This document shows, in pieces, positions 1 to 6,007 of a stretch of DNA of 6,201 bases. A program made the translations under genes and the position numbers. The notes under the pieces are model-generated. The model saw only the letters and a program-made list of their open reading frames with translations. It was not told the DNA's origin and made no database searches. Origin of the DNA: Methylococcales bacterium (GTDB lineage: Bacteria; Pseudomonadota; Gammaproteobacteria; Methylococcales; UBA1147); contig JANXGZ010000013.1 in the NCBI GenBank assembly GCA_024958995.1, positions 1 through 6,201 of the forward strand. Reading direction: 5' to 3'. How positions within the stretch are numbered: position 1 is the stretch's first letter; every line of letters starts with the position of its first letter.

Positions 1-154
1 TCCCCGCTTTCAGTACTAGGCGATCGAAGCGTTTACGGTAACCTGTCTCCTCGTCAGACAAGGGCAAAAACCCCGCTGCCCGCATCCCTCTCACGGCCCC
101 AGGAACCCAGCGCCGGCCTACCCACCGACCCGGTAGCGGTTGGTCAGCACTCAT
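1..154 (-). CDS. Possible 5' fragment of an unidentified gene, cut by the left edge
   Basis: Reading the minus strand, one frame has no stop from about position 319 to the left edge, roughly 106 codons. The only in-frame ATG codons are at 154-152 and 85-83. From 154 the frame gives about 51 residues rich in Arg and Gly, including RWVGRRWVPGAVRGMRAAG and then SDEETGYRKRFDRLVLKAG. The last part has the composition of a real soluble protein, and codon choice resembles the neighbours. I do not recognise the family. No good ribosome binding site precedes 154. The ATG at 85 has an AGAGGG directly against it, which is too close for normal use. It would lie downstream of, and co-directional with, the phosphatidyltransferase gene. 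It could equally be a chance open frame. The start is uncertain and the end lies outside the window. Confidence 0.35.
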   Translation of the reverse strand, partial: MSADQPLPGRWVGRRWVPGAVRGMRAAGFLPLSDEETGYRKRFDRLVLKAG

Positions 155-435
155 TGCACATAAAAGCGGCAGAACCGGACCGCTAAGCTCTGCGCCAGAG
201 ACCGACCACTTCGCCGAAGGTTTGTCCCGAAAAGGCACCTTGTCTTGTACCCGCCACTGACATCCCCAATACCGACCGTATTTCCGTCCATACCCTTCGA
301 AACCTAGCCTGAAGTATCCTCAAACTCAAGCCAAAAGAACAAGTCAACACTAAGGGCAGAGGAAGCCGGGTCCGGCCGGTGAATCACCGGCAACAATCCT
401 CTGAAAGGAATCGCGACTTCTCCGGATATCGACCA
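155..435. other. Intergenic stretch without a clear gene
   Basis: About 280 bases lie between the phosphatidyltransferase stop and the possible left-edge gene. All + strand frames are interrupted here. One minus frame stays open up to about 319 but has no ATG in this part, only a GTG at 238-236 without a ribosome binding site. The only structure I can point to is the hairpin at 375-391. No tRNA-like or repeat sequence was recognised. Confidence 0.5.
375..391 (-). terminator. Hairpin downstream of the phosphatidyltransferase gene, possible weak terminator
   Basis: GCCGGT, loop GAATC, ACCGGC forms a perfect 6-bp GC-rich stem; the flanking loop bases extend the symmetry to 8+8 around one central base. 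On the minus strand it lies about 45 bases beyond the phosphatidyltransferase stop, where a terminator would be expected. No T-tract follows on that strand, and an overlapping CCGGCCGG could compete in folding. An intrinsic terminator is therefore not proven; it may only protect the 3' end or be chance. Confidence 0.25.
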
Positions 436-1017
436 TCAATCCAACTGGGCCTCTGCTCTGGAAAACAGATAAATTCGTTGCAGTACGAAAAAATTAGTCC
501 CCACTCCAACCACGATCACCCACACATTCAACATATCCAGCAGGAAGAAGGGTGCCAGCAGCAAGCCACGCTCAAGGTATTCGAAGGGGTTACCCGGGCA
601 TTCCATTTCGTACTTGCCGTAAAGCGAACGGGTATACGACATCATCGCGATACCGAGGAAGATCAGGAAACTGAAATAATACAGGTACTGATCGTCACGA
701 TAGACATAGAGGATGACCCCCACCACACAGAACTCTCCATAACGGTCGAGCATTGAATCAAGAAATCCGCCAAAACGGGTAGCCTGATCTGTTGCCCGGG
801 CGTATGCACCGTCTAGAGCGTCACAGATTCGTCCGGCAACCATCAGTACAAAGGGTGCCATGGTGTTGCCGAGGTAATAGGCATAACAAGCAGAAATACA
901 CAGAATGAAACCAAATAAAGTGATGTGCGTGGGTTTGACCCCAAGCGTCCGGAGGCACCGGATCGGGGGCTGCACCCCGGATGCAAACAGTGTTCTGAGC
1001 TGATCTTTATCGTACAT
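436..1017 (-). CDS. CDP-alcohol phosphatidyltransferase family membrane protein
   Basis: Integral inner-membrane enzyme that would move the phosphatidyl group from a CDP-lipid to an alcohol acceptor, releasing CMP. The protein of 193 residues carries the complete family signature DxxDGxxARx8GxxxDxxxD: Asp66, Asp69, Gly70, Ala73, Arg74, Gly83, Asp87 and Asp91. In the family the four Asp residues hold the divalent metals and the catalytic base. KPTHITLFGF (about 28-37) is the usual lead-in to the first helix. About six hydrophobic segments are visible, near 32-50, 52-68, 82-105, 111-128, 150-163 and 165-185. The start is set at the ATG at 1017 because GGAAG lies five bases upstream; the in-frame TTG at 1029 overlaps that GGAAG and is less likely. 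The acceptor (glycerol phosphate, serine, inositol or other) cannot be read from the motif. The gene is divergent from the NamZ-like gene. Confidence 0.9.
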   Translation of the reverse strand: MYDKDQLRTLFASGVQPPIRCLRTLGVKPTHITLFGFILCISACYAYYLGNTMAPFVLMVAGRICDALDGAYARATDQATRFGGFLDSMLDRYGEFCVVGVILYVYRDDQYLYYFSFLIFLGIAMMSYTRSLYGKYEMECPGNPFEYLERGLLLAPFFLLDMLNVWVIVVGVGTNFFVLQRIYLFSRAEAQLD

Positions 1018-1022
1018 GGATG

Positions 1023-1027
1023 CTTCC
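1023..1027 (-). promoter_or_regulatory. Ribosome binding site of the phosphatidyltransferase gene
   Basis: GGAAG on the minus strand, five bases before the ATG at 1017. It decides in favour of this ATG over the TTG at 1029, four codons upstream, which overlaps the site. Confidence 0.5.
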
Positions 1028-1204
1028 AAAGTCCTGTTGCTGCTTCAAAACACAAATCGATCCGTCAACAGGGTAGAATGACCGATGAAAATACTTTGAC
1101 TGAGATATGGGCCTACCCTTTCGTCATCGCCAACGAAATTTGGCCCCGAGGCCAGGAATATCAGGCAGGGTTGACATGCAAACCGACCGGCCACCTCCCG
1201 TCAA

Positions 1205-1216
1205 TTTGAATTCAAA
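1205..1216. repeat. 12-bp perfect palindrome, possible operator
   Basis: TTTGAATTCAAA is perfectly self-complementary and sits inside the divergent intergenic region, about 180 bases upstream of the NamZ-like start. Symmetry and position would suit a dimeric regulator, but one or two palindromes of this size are expected by chance in a window of this length, so function is only a guess. Confidence 0.2.
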
Positions 1217-1271
1217 GCCCACCACCTGCAGAGGACATGGTTAACCCGGGGCTGATTCTACACTGAAACCG

Positions 1272-1397
1272 ATGTACCTTTACATGATGTTCAACGATCT
1301 GGATCCAAATACCCACCGTCTCCGGAATACGATTTCTTCGACGCTACACTGTTTCCATCTGAGCGAACAGAATATGGCCCGAACAACGCTCCAATGA
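1272..1397 (+). CDS. Possible 41-residue small ORF overlapping the NamZ-like start
   Basis: An ATG at 1272 opens a frame of 41 codons. Its TGA (1395-1397) overlaps the ATG of the NamZ-like gene in an ATGA, the arrangement seen in translational coupling. The peptide begins MYLYMMFNDLDPNTH and resembles nothing I know. No ribosome binding site precedes 1272, and the shared ATGA can arise by chance. Internal ATGs at 1284, 1287 and 1374 would give shorter versions. The NamZ-like gene itself lacks a clear ribosome binding site, which is the only reason to consider coupling. Confidence 0.15.
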   Translation: MYLYMMFNDLDPNTHRLRNTISSTLHCFHLSEQNMARTTLQ

Positions 1398-2593
1398 AAT
1401 TCGGGATCGACGTTCTATTGGACGACCGGAAGCAACTCGCCCGATTGAAAAAGCGCCAGATCGGACTACTCGGGCATCCGGCTTCGCTAACCGCCGAACT
1501 CCATCACAGCTTGGACGCGACAATCGGAAAAGGACTCCGGATTGAGGCCGCTTTCGGGCCCCAACACGGCATTTGCGGGGACAAACAGGACAACATGGTT
1601 GAAACCGCTGACAGCATCCACCCAACACACGGGATCCCGGTGTTCAGCTTGTACGGTAAAACACGTCGTTTGACGTCGGAAATGCTGGATGCTTTCGATA
1701 TTCTTCTTGTCGACATGCAGGATATTGGCTGCCGCATCTACACCTTCATCAGTACGCTGTTCTACCTGCTTGAAGACTGCGCTGCCGCAAACAAACAGGT
1801 CTGGATTCTGGACCGACCCAACCCCATCGGCCGGCCGGTAGAAGGTCCCCGGCTTGTTCCGGGACAAGAGAGTTTTGTCGGTGCCGCTCCGATTCCCATA
1901 CGGCACGGTCTGACCCTCGGAGAAGCCGCCGAATGGTTTTGTCAGAGCAACGGTCTGGATCTGGATCTAACCATTATAAGGATGCAGAACTATCAACCCG
2001 ACCAGGGTCCCGGCTATGGCTGGCCATTACATGAGCGCCCCTGGGTCAACCCCAGCCCCAACATCCCAACCCTGAATGCAGCCCGGGTTTTTCCCGGCAG
2101 CGTACTGCTGGAAGGCACCACGATTTCGGAAGGCCGCGGAACCACGAGATCGCTTGAAACAATCGGTGCACCCGACATCCCGATACAGCCAATTCTGGAA
2201 AAGATGCGGGACGATGCAGTAGGTCTTTTCGAGGCCTGCAGAATCAGGCCCTGCTGGTTTGAACCGACATTCAATAAACATCGCGGCAATTTATGCCACG
2301 GATTCCAGGTCCATACCGACTGCTCCGTTTACCGACCCGAAGCATTCAGACCGTATCGATTGATGGCCATGTTTTTGAAAACCCTGCGAACACTGTCGCC
2401 CAGTTACCCGATCTGGCGGGATTTTCCGTACGAATACGTGACTGATCGGCTCGCCATTGACATGATCAATGGCAGCACGGACCTAAGGGAATGGGTCGAT
2501 AATCCGGACAGCGGGTATCCCGATCTCGATTCACGTCTGGTGTCGGACGAAGTCAGCTGGCTCAACGAATCCCAGCCTTTCAGATTGTACTGA
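1394..2593 (+). CDS. NamZ/DUF1343-family protein (GH171-type exo-beta-N-acetylmuramidase-like)
   Basis: The characterised family members (Bacillus subtilis NamZ/YbbC, Tannerella NamZ) remove N-acetylmuramic acid from the non-reducing end of peptidoglycan fragments. This 399-residue protein has the family motifs in order: FGPQHGICGDKQDNMVE (54-70), IPVFSLYG (81-88), VDMQDIGCRIYTFIST (106-121), LDRPNPIGRPVEGP (139-152), ESFVG (159-163), IRHGLTLGE (169-177), NPSPNIPT (219-226), EGTTISEGRGTT (240-251) and FEPTFNKHRG (289-298). Length is typical of the domain alone. The start MKFGIDVLL matches the short N-terminus I remember for proteobacterial relatives, so 1394 is well supported despite a weak ribosome binding site. 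There is no signal peptide or lipobox, so the protein is probably cytoplasmic, unlike secreted relatives. Many members read FGPEHG where this one has Gln57; I recall the Gln form in a proteobacterial subfamily. Family assignment is firm; muramidase activity is inferred and untested here. Confidence 0.88.
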   Translation: MKFGIDVLLDDRKQLARLKKRQIGLLGHPASLTAELHHSLDATIGKGLRIEAAFGPQHGICGDKQDNMVETADSIHPTHGIPVFSLYGKTRRLTSEMLDAFDILLVDMQDIGCRIYTFISTLFYLLEDCAAANKQVWILDRPNPIGRPVEGPRLVPGQESFVGAAPIPIRHGLTLGEAAEWFCQSNGLDLDLTIIRMQNYQPDQGPGYGWPLHERPWVNPSPNIPTLNAARVFPGSVLLEGTTISEGRGTTRSLETIGAPDIPIQPILEKMRDDAVGLFEACRIRPCWFEPTFNKHRGNLCHGFQVHTDCSVYRPEAFRPYRLMAMFLKTLRTLSPSYPIWRDFPYEYVTDRLAIDMINGSTDLREWVDNPDSGYPDLDSRLVSDEVSWLNESQPFRLY

Positions 2594-2783
2594 ACGCCTC
2601 AACGTATCCGGTTCGGCTTGCAAGAATGGGGTCGACATCAGGGACTAGCTCCCAAAACCGTCACCTCACCACCCGCTTTTAGCCTCGAAGATTTCTCGGC
2701 CGACTCAGTCCGTACATGTCAGAATACCGGAATCGTCGAAGTCTGTCGGTCACGGCATAAACAAACTCGCTTCCGGAGTCATT
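2594..2783. other. Gap between NamZ-like and AsmA genes
   Basis: About 190 bases. The AsmA reading frame is open from 2649, after a TAG at 2646, but contains no ATG, GTG or TTG before the membrane helix. A 14-codon frame MSEYRNRRSLSVTA (ATG 2716, TAA 2758) has no ribosome binding site. A small GGGA/TCCC hairpin near 2641-2653 lacks a T-tract. I see no convincing promoter or terminator. Confidence 0.5.
2775..2778 (+). promoter_or_regulatory. Candidate ribosome binding site of the AsmA-family gene
   Basis: GGAG, five bases before the ATC at 2784 and two bases before the ATT at 2781. The spacing favours 2784 as the start. It is the only Shine-Dalgarno-like sequence close to the beginning of the membrane helix. 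Confidence 0.4.
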
Positions 2784-4898
2784 ATCAAAACATTTGTCAA
2801 AATCCCACTCTATCTGGTCACAGGACTCGTCTTCATCGTACTGGCGGCCGCTTTGGTGCTGCCCCTTGTTTTTGACCCCGATGACTACCGACCCGAAATA
2901 CTCGATGCGGTCAGAAAGCACAGTGGCAGGGAACTCGTTATCGAAAGCGATATGCAACTCCATATTCTCCCCAAGTTGGCGGTATCTACCGGAAGAATGC
3001 GCCTGAACAACCCAAGCGGATTCGGATCAAACCCGTTTGCAACAGCCGACAAAGCCTACTTACGGATCAAGTTCCTGCCACTGTTATCCGGTCGTCTAGA
3101 GATCAAGAAAATTGTCCTGAACGGTCTCAAAGTCAATCTCAAGAGGGGTAAAGATGGACAGACAAACTGGGAAGACTGGGTCGATCAACGCCAAAAGCTG
3201 ACTATACCACTGACCCATGACGGTGTCGGCACGGAACCGACCCAACCCCCCAGCCTGTTTCTGATCGCCGCCATCATGGCAACCAAGGTCGATGTATTGA
3301 ATACCGAGATCACCCTGGATGATGAGCTGTCTGGAAACCGCGTCAAAATCCGAGATCTGGATTTCATCATCGACAATTTCCTTTTCAACAGAGGGGTTTC
3401 TGCAACCATCCAGGGAACCCTGGACAATTTGCGACCCCGTTTCCGGACAACCTCAACCATTCAATGCAAGATCTTCCTGAACGATAGTCTCGATCAAGTC
3501 AGGATCGAAGGCTTCCGCTGGAGTTCCCTTTTCGAGGGTGCAAGGGTCCCAATGGAATTCGGTCAGGCAGAACTGCAGACCACCGCTGATTTCAACCTGC
3601 ACGACAAATCGCTGTCGCTCTCTGGCCTACGCCTGAACAGCGGCCCGATCTCACTGGGCGCGGATCTCTCGATCTCGTGGAGCGCGGCCGAACCCACCCT
3701 CAGCGGAACCGTTTCCATCGAGAAGTTCAACCCGCGCGAACTAATGAAAATTGCCGGGATCGGATACCCGCGCGGTCATGGAAATTCACTCCAATCGCTG
3801 GAAGGCAAGTTGAAGTTCGAATTCGGTGAATCACAGCTGACCGTCCAGGACATGGCACTCTCGCTCGACGGAAACCCCGTAAAAGGACACTTTGAGGTTA
3901 GCGGGCTCGGCTGGCCGAAAGTCTACCCAGGTTCCTCGACGGCTAACGCCCTGACCACCTCAGCGAAAAAAGACACCGGCAACAGCGCAAGCCTTGTAAT
4001 GATCAGAGACCAGCCCGGAAAGGAGCACGAAAGCCCATCCGAATTTGCCTTCTCAAGTTCCGATACCGCATACCAAGGCGCACTCAACTTCAACTCACTG
4101 ACCCTCAACGGACTGTTGGCCGAACAGATACAGGTTGCCTTCCAGGGTACTCCAGATGTAGTGCGGATTAACCAGCGAATCAAAAAGTTTTATAACGGCC
4201 AATTCATTGGTTCGGTGGTGATCAATCACCTGGGTCAGCAGGCCTCTGTATCCGTGAGACAGACATTGACCGATGTGCGGATCGGACCACTGCTGAAGGA
4301 TCTTGGAGGACAAACCCCGGTCGATGGCAACCTGCAGGCAACGATCAGCCTGTTCGGCCAAGCAACCAACATGGAGGAATTTTCCTCGACACTGAAAGGG
4401 AATATCGAGGCCACCCTGAGTGATGGACGACTGCACGGCATCAACCTGCTAAGCCTGGTCAGTAATAGCAGAACAACTGCAAAAAAGGGTGAAGCAAAAC
4501 CGCAAGGATTGTCGGACATCACCCAGTTCAACAAACTGAATTACAAAGCATCAGTCACCAACGGTATAGTAACCAGCACTCTGCTTGATGGAACATCGCC
4601 TCTTTTTGACTTGGGTGGCAAAGGCACCATCGATTTACCAAACAAGGAGGTCAGCTTCCGTCTCAACCTCGGCGTCAAAAGAAATGCCCGAACAGCCCCG
4701 GGAGTCAATATTTCGAAGTTGAGGGGTCTGCGTGTTCCAATCAGGGTCTCCGGCACCCTGTCCTCATTAAACTACCAGATTGATGCTAGAAGCGTGATGG
4801 AAGACCCTAGGGTCAGGGAAGCAACCAGAAAACTGGAACAGAAAATCCACGAAAAATTCGGAATCGAGGTGGAAGGAATCCTCGACCAGCTGTTCTGA
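2784..4898 (+). CDS. asmA: AsmA-family envelope protein, apparently without a canonical start codon
   Basis: AsmA proteins are anchored in the inner membrane by one N-terminal helix and extend into the periplasm. They belong to the TamB/YhdP (VPS13-like) group implicated in phospholipid transport to the outer membrane. From 2784 the protein has 704 residues: MKTFVKIPLYLVTGL opens the helix (about 4-28), followed by the family hallmark FDPDDYRPEI (30-39), then SGRELVIESDMQLHILPKL and FLPLLSGRLEIKKIVLNGL, matching the E. coli AsmA N-terminus in order. A Ser/Thr- and charge-rich linker (about 383-427) leads to the conserved C-terminal domain, with NLQATISLFGQ and KGNIEATLSDGRLHGINLLSL (about 514-560) and RVPIRVSGTLSSLNYQID near the end. 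The frame has no ATG, GTG or TTG before a TTG at 2853, which would delete most of the helix. ATC 2784 is chosen for its GGAG, its Met-Lys-like N-terminus and its fit to family length; ATT 2781 is the alternative. mutY follows 26 bases later. Confidence 0.85.
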   Translation: MKTFVKIPLYLVTGLVFIVLAAALVLPLVFDPDDYRPEILDAVRKHSGRELVIESDMQLHILPKLAVSTGRMRLNNPSGFGSNPFATADKAYLRIKFLPLLSGRLEIKKIVLNGLKVNLKRGKDGQTNWEDWVDQRQKLTIPLTHDGVGTEPTQPPSLFLIAAIMATKVDVLNTEITLDDELSGNRVKIRDLDFIIDNFLFNRGVSATIQGTLDNLRPRFRTTSTIQCKIFLNDSLDQVRIEGFRWSSLFEGARVPMEFGQAELQTTADFNLHDKSLSLSGLRLNSGPISLGADLSISWSAAEPTLSGTVSIEKFNPRELMKIAGIGYPRGHGNSLQSLEGKLKFEFGESQLTVQDMALSLDGNPVKGHFEVSGLGWPKVYPGSSTANALTTSAKKDTGNSASLVMIRDQPGKEHESPSEFAFSSSDTAYQGALNFNSLTLNGLLAEQIQVAFQGTPDVVRINQRIKKFYNGQFIGSVVINHLGQQASVSVRQTLTDVRIGPLLKDLGGQTPVDGNLQATISLFGQATNMEEFSSTLKGNIEATLSDGRLHGINLLSLVSNSRTTAKKGEAKPQGLSDITQFNKLNYKASVTNGIVTSTLLDGTSPLFDLGGKGTIDLPNKEVSFRLNLGVKRNARTAPGVNISKLRGLRVPIRVSGTLSSLNYQIDARSVMEDPRVREATRKLEQKIHEKFGIEVEGILDQLF

Positions 4899-4924
4899 TA
4901 CGATCCGGAGCGTAGTATTCAGTC

Positions 4925-6007
4925 ATGCGGAATTCAGTATTTTCGTCCCGCGTACTGCGATGGGCCGACTCCTCGGGGCGTTGCTCTCTACCGTGGCAAA
5001 CCAACATCACACCTTACCGAGTGTGGGTTTCCGAGATCATGCTGCAACAGACGCGGGCCGAGACAGTCATTCCCTACTTCGAGAAATTTGTCCAGCGGTT
5101 TCCCGAGATCACGGACCTTGCCGATGCATCCATTGACACCATTCTTTTCCACTGGTCCGGACTGGGCTATTACGCACGGGCACGCAACCTGCACAAGGCT
5201 GCATCCATTGTCGCCTCCAACGGTTCTCTTCCCAACACTGTGGAAGAACTTTGCAACCTACCTGGAATCGGACGTTCCACCGCAGGAGCCATTTTGAGCA
5301 TAGGCTACGGCATACCGGCCCCAATCCTGGATGGTAATGTCAAGCGTGTACTCGCGCGCTATCGAGGGATCGAGGGCTGGCCGGGCGCATCAAAGGTCAA
5401 CCGGCAGCTCTGGGAGTTGAGCGCAGAATACACTCCCCAAAGACGCAACCGGGCGTACACGCAGGCCATCATGGACCTTGGCGCCACCGTCTGCACCCCG
5501 AGGAAACCACGCTGCAATTGCTGTCCCCTCGCCGAGGATTGTTTTGCCTTTCTCTACCAGCGAACGAACGATCTTCCAACCCCCAGGAAGAGAAGTCCTT
5601 TGCCGGTCAAAACCTGTTTCATGCTGGTGCTCAGAAACGAGGCCGGGTTGTTCTACCTGGTAAAACGTCCGCCGACAGGCATCTGGGGAGGGTTATGGGT
5701 ATTTCCAGAATTCGGATCGAAACGCGACACATTAAAGTGGTGCAGTAACATCGGAGCGGAAAAACTAGACTGGTGGCCCGTGGAAAGACATACGTTTTCA
5801 CACTACCACCTCGACTACACTCCCGTCACAGCACGATACGAGGGGAAAGCCATGAGGGTTGAGGGAGCCCCCCCTGCACTGTGGTATGATCCAGCGACTA
5901 CTCAGGATATTGGTCTTCCCAAACCTATCAAACATCTTGTCGACAAGGTCCAGGGCAATGGCGCAACTGTTGTTTCCAGGGAAGCCCGTTCAAAAAATCA
6001 ACCATGA
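4925..6007 (+). CDS. mutY: Adenine DNA glycosylase MutY (A/G-specific)
   Basis: Removes adenine mispaired with 8-oxoguanine or guanine, as part of the GO system limiting G:C to T:A mutations. The 360-residue protein aligns with E. coli MutY from the first residue. Visible elements are catalytic Glu37 in VSEIMLQQT (35-43), GLGYYARARNLHKAA (79-93), the helix-hairpin-helix LPGIGRSTAGAIL (112-124), catalytic Asp136 in PILDGNVKRVLAR (133-145), and the [4Fe-4S] ligands Cys190, Cys197, Cys200 and Cys206 in the C-x6-C-x2-C-x5-C spacing. The NUDIX-like 8-oxoG recognition domain follows (about 225-345), including RPPTGIWGGLWVFPEF and the FSH loop in FSHYHLD (291-297). No key residue is missing. A GGAG lies 14 bases before the ATG, longer than ideal, but the alignment supports this start. 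It sits 26 bases after the AsmA gene and overlaps yggX by four bases, so it is probably co-transcribed with both. Confidence 0.98.
   Translation: MRNSVFSSRVLRWADSSGRCSLPWQTNITPYRVWVSEIMLQQTRAETVIPYFEKFVQRFPEITDLADASIDTILFHWSGLGYYARARNLHKAASIVASNGSLPNTVEELCNLPGIGRSTAGAILSIGYGIPAPILDGNVKRVLARYRGIEGWPGASKVNRQLWELSAEYTPQRRNRAYTQAIMDLGATVCTPRKPRCNCCPLAEDCFAFLYQRTNDLPTPRKRSPLPVKTCFMLVLRNEAGLFYLVKRPPTGIWGGLWVFPEFGSKRDTLKWCSNIGAEKLDWWPVERHTFSHYHLDYTPVTARYEGKAMRVEGAPPALWYDPATTQDIGLPKPIKHLVDKVQGNGATVVSREARSKNQP

Larger units (their letters stand above)
1018..1393. other. Divergent intergenic region between phosphatidyltransferase and NamZ-like genes
   Basis: These 376 bases hold the start regions of both divergent genes and must contain their promoters unless these lie elsewhere. 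I see a TTGACA at 1171-1176 (+) and a TTGACG on the minus strand near 1071-1066, but neither has a recognisable TATAAT-like box at 16-18 bases. A perfect 12-bp palindrome lies at 1205-1216, and a 41-codon open frame runs at 1272-1397. No RNA gene or repeat was recognised. Confidence 0.6.

Noticed and set aside
1..186. + strand frame open from the left edge to a TAA at 184
   Set aside because: About 61 codons, Pro- and Ser-rich and unlike any known C-terminus; it competes with the more protein-like minus frame.
379..756. 125-codon + strand ORF antisense to the phosphatidyltransferase
   Set aside because: It is opposite a gene with a complete catalytic signature, its peptide is low-complexity (Gln, His and Glu rich), and it resembles no family.
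1066..1071. TTGACG on the minus strand as -35 box of the phosphatidyltransferase promoter
   Set aside because: At 17 bases the following hexamer is AAGCAG, which does not resemble a -10 box.
925..1209. 94-codon + strand ORF across the phosphatidyltransferase start
   Set aside because: It overlaps the firmly identified gene on the other strand, has no ribosome binding site and shows no recognisable domain.
1956..1969. Tandem CTGGAT repeat
   Set aside because: It is two copies encoding Leu-Asp inside the NamZ-like gene; ordinary coding redundancy.
2641..2653. GGGA/TCCC hairpin after the NamZ-like gene as terminator
   Set aside because: Only a 4-bp stem, with no T-tract on the + strand.
2716..2760. 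ATG at 2716 with a 14-codon frame as leader peptide or true AsmA start
   Set aside because: It has no ribosome binding site, stops at 2758-2760, and is in a different frame from the AsmA helix; it would need an indel. Kept only as an alternative explanation in the findings.
2618..2875. 85-codon + strand ORF running into the AsmA N-terminus
   Set aside because: It overlaps the real helix-coding frame, starts at TTG without support, and its peptide has no family features.
2853..4898. TTG at 2853 as the AsmA start
   Set aside because: It would begin inside the membrane helix (VLPLVFDPDDYR) and remove the anchor that the upstream codons clearly encode.
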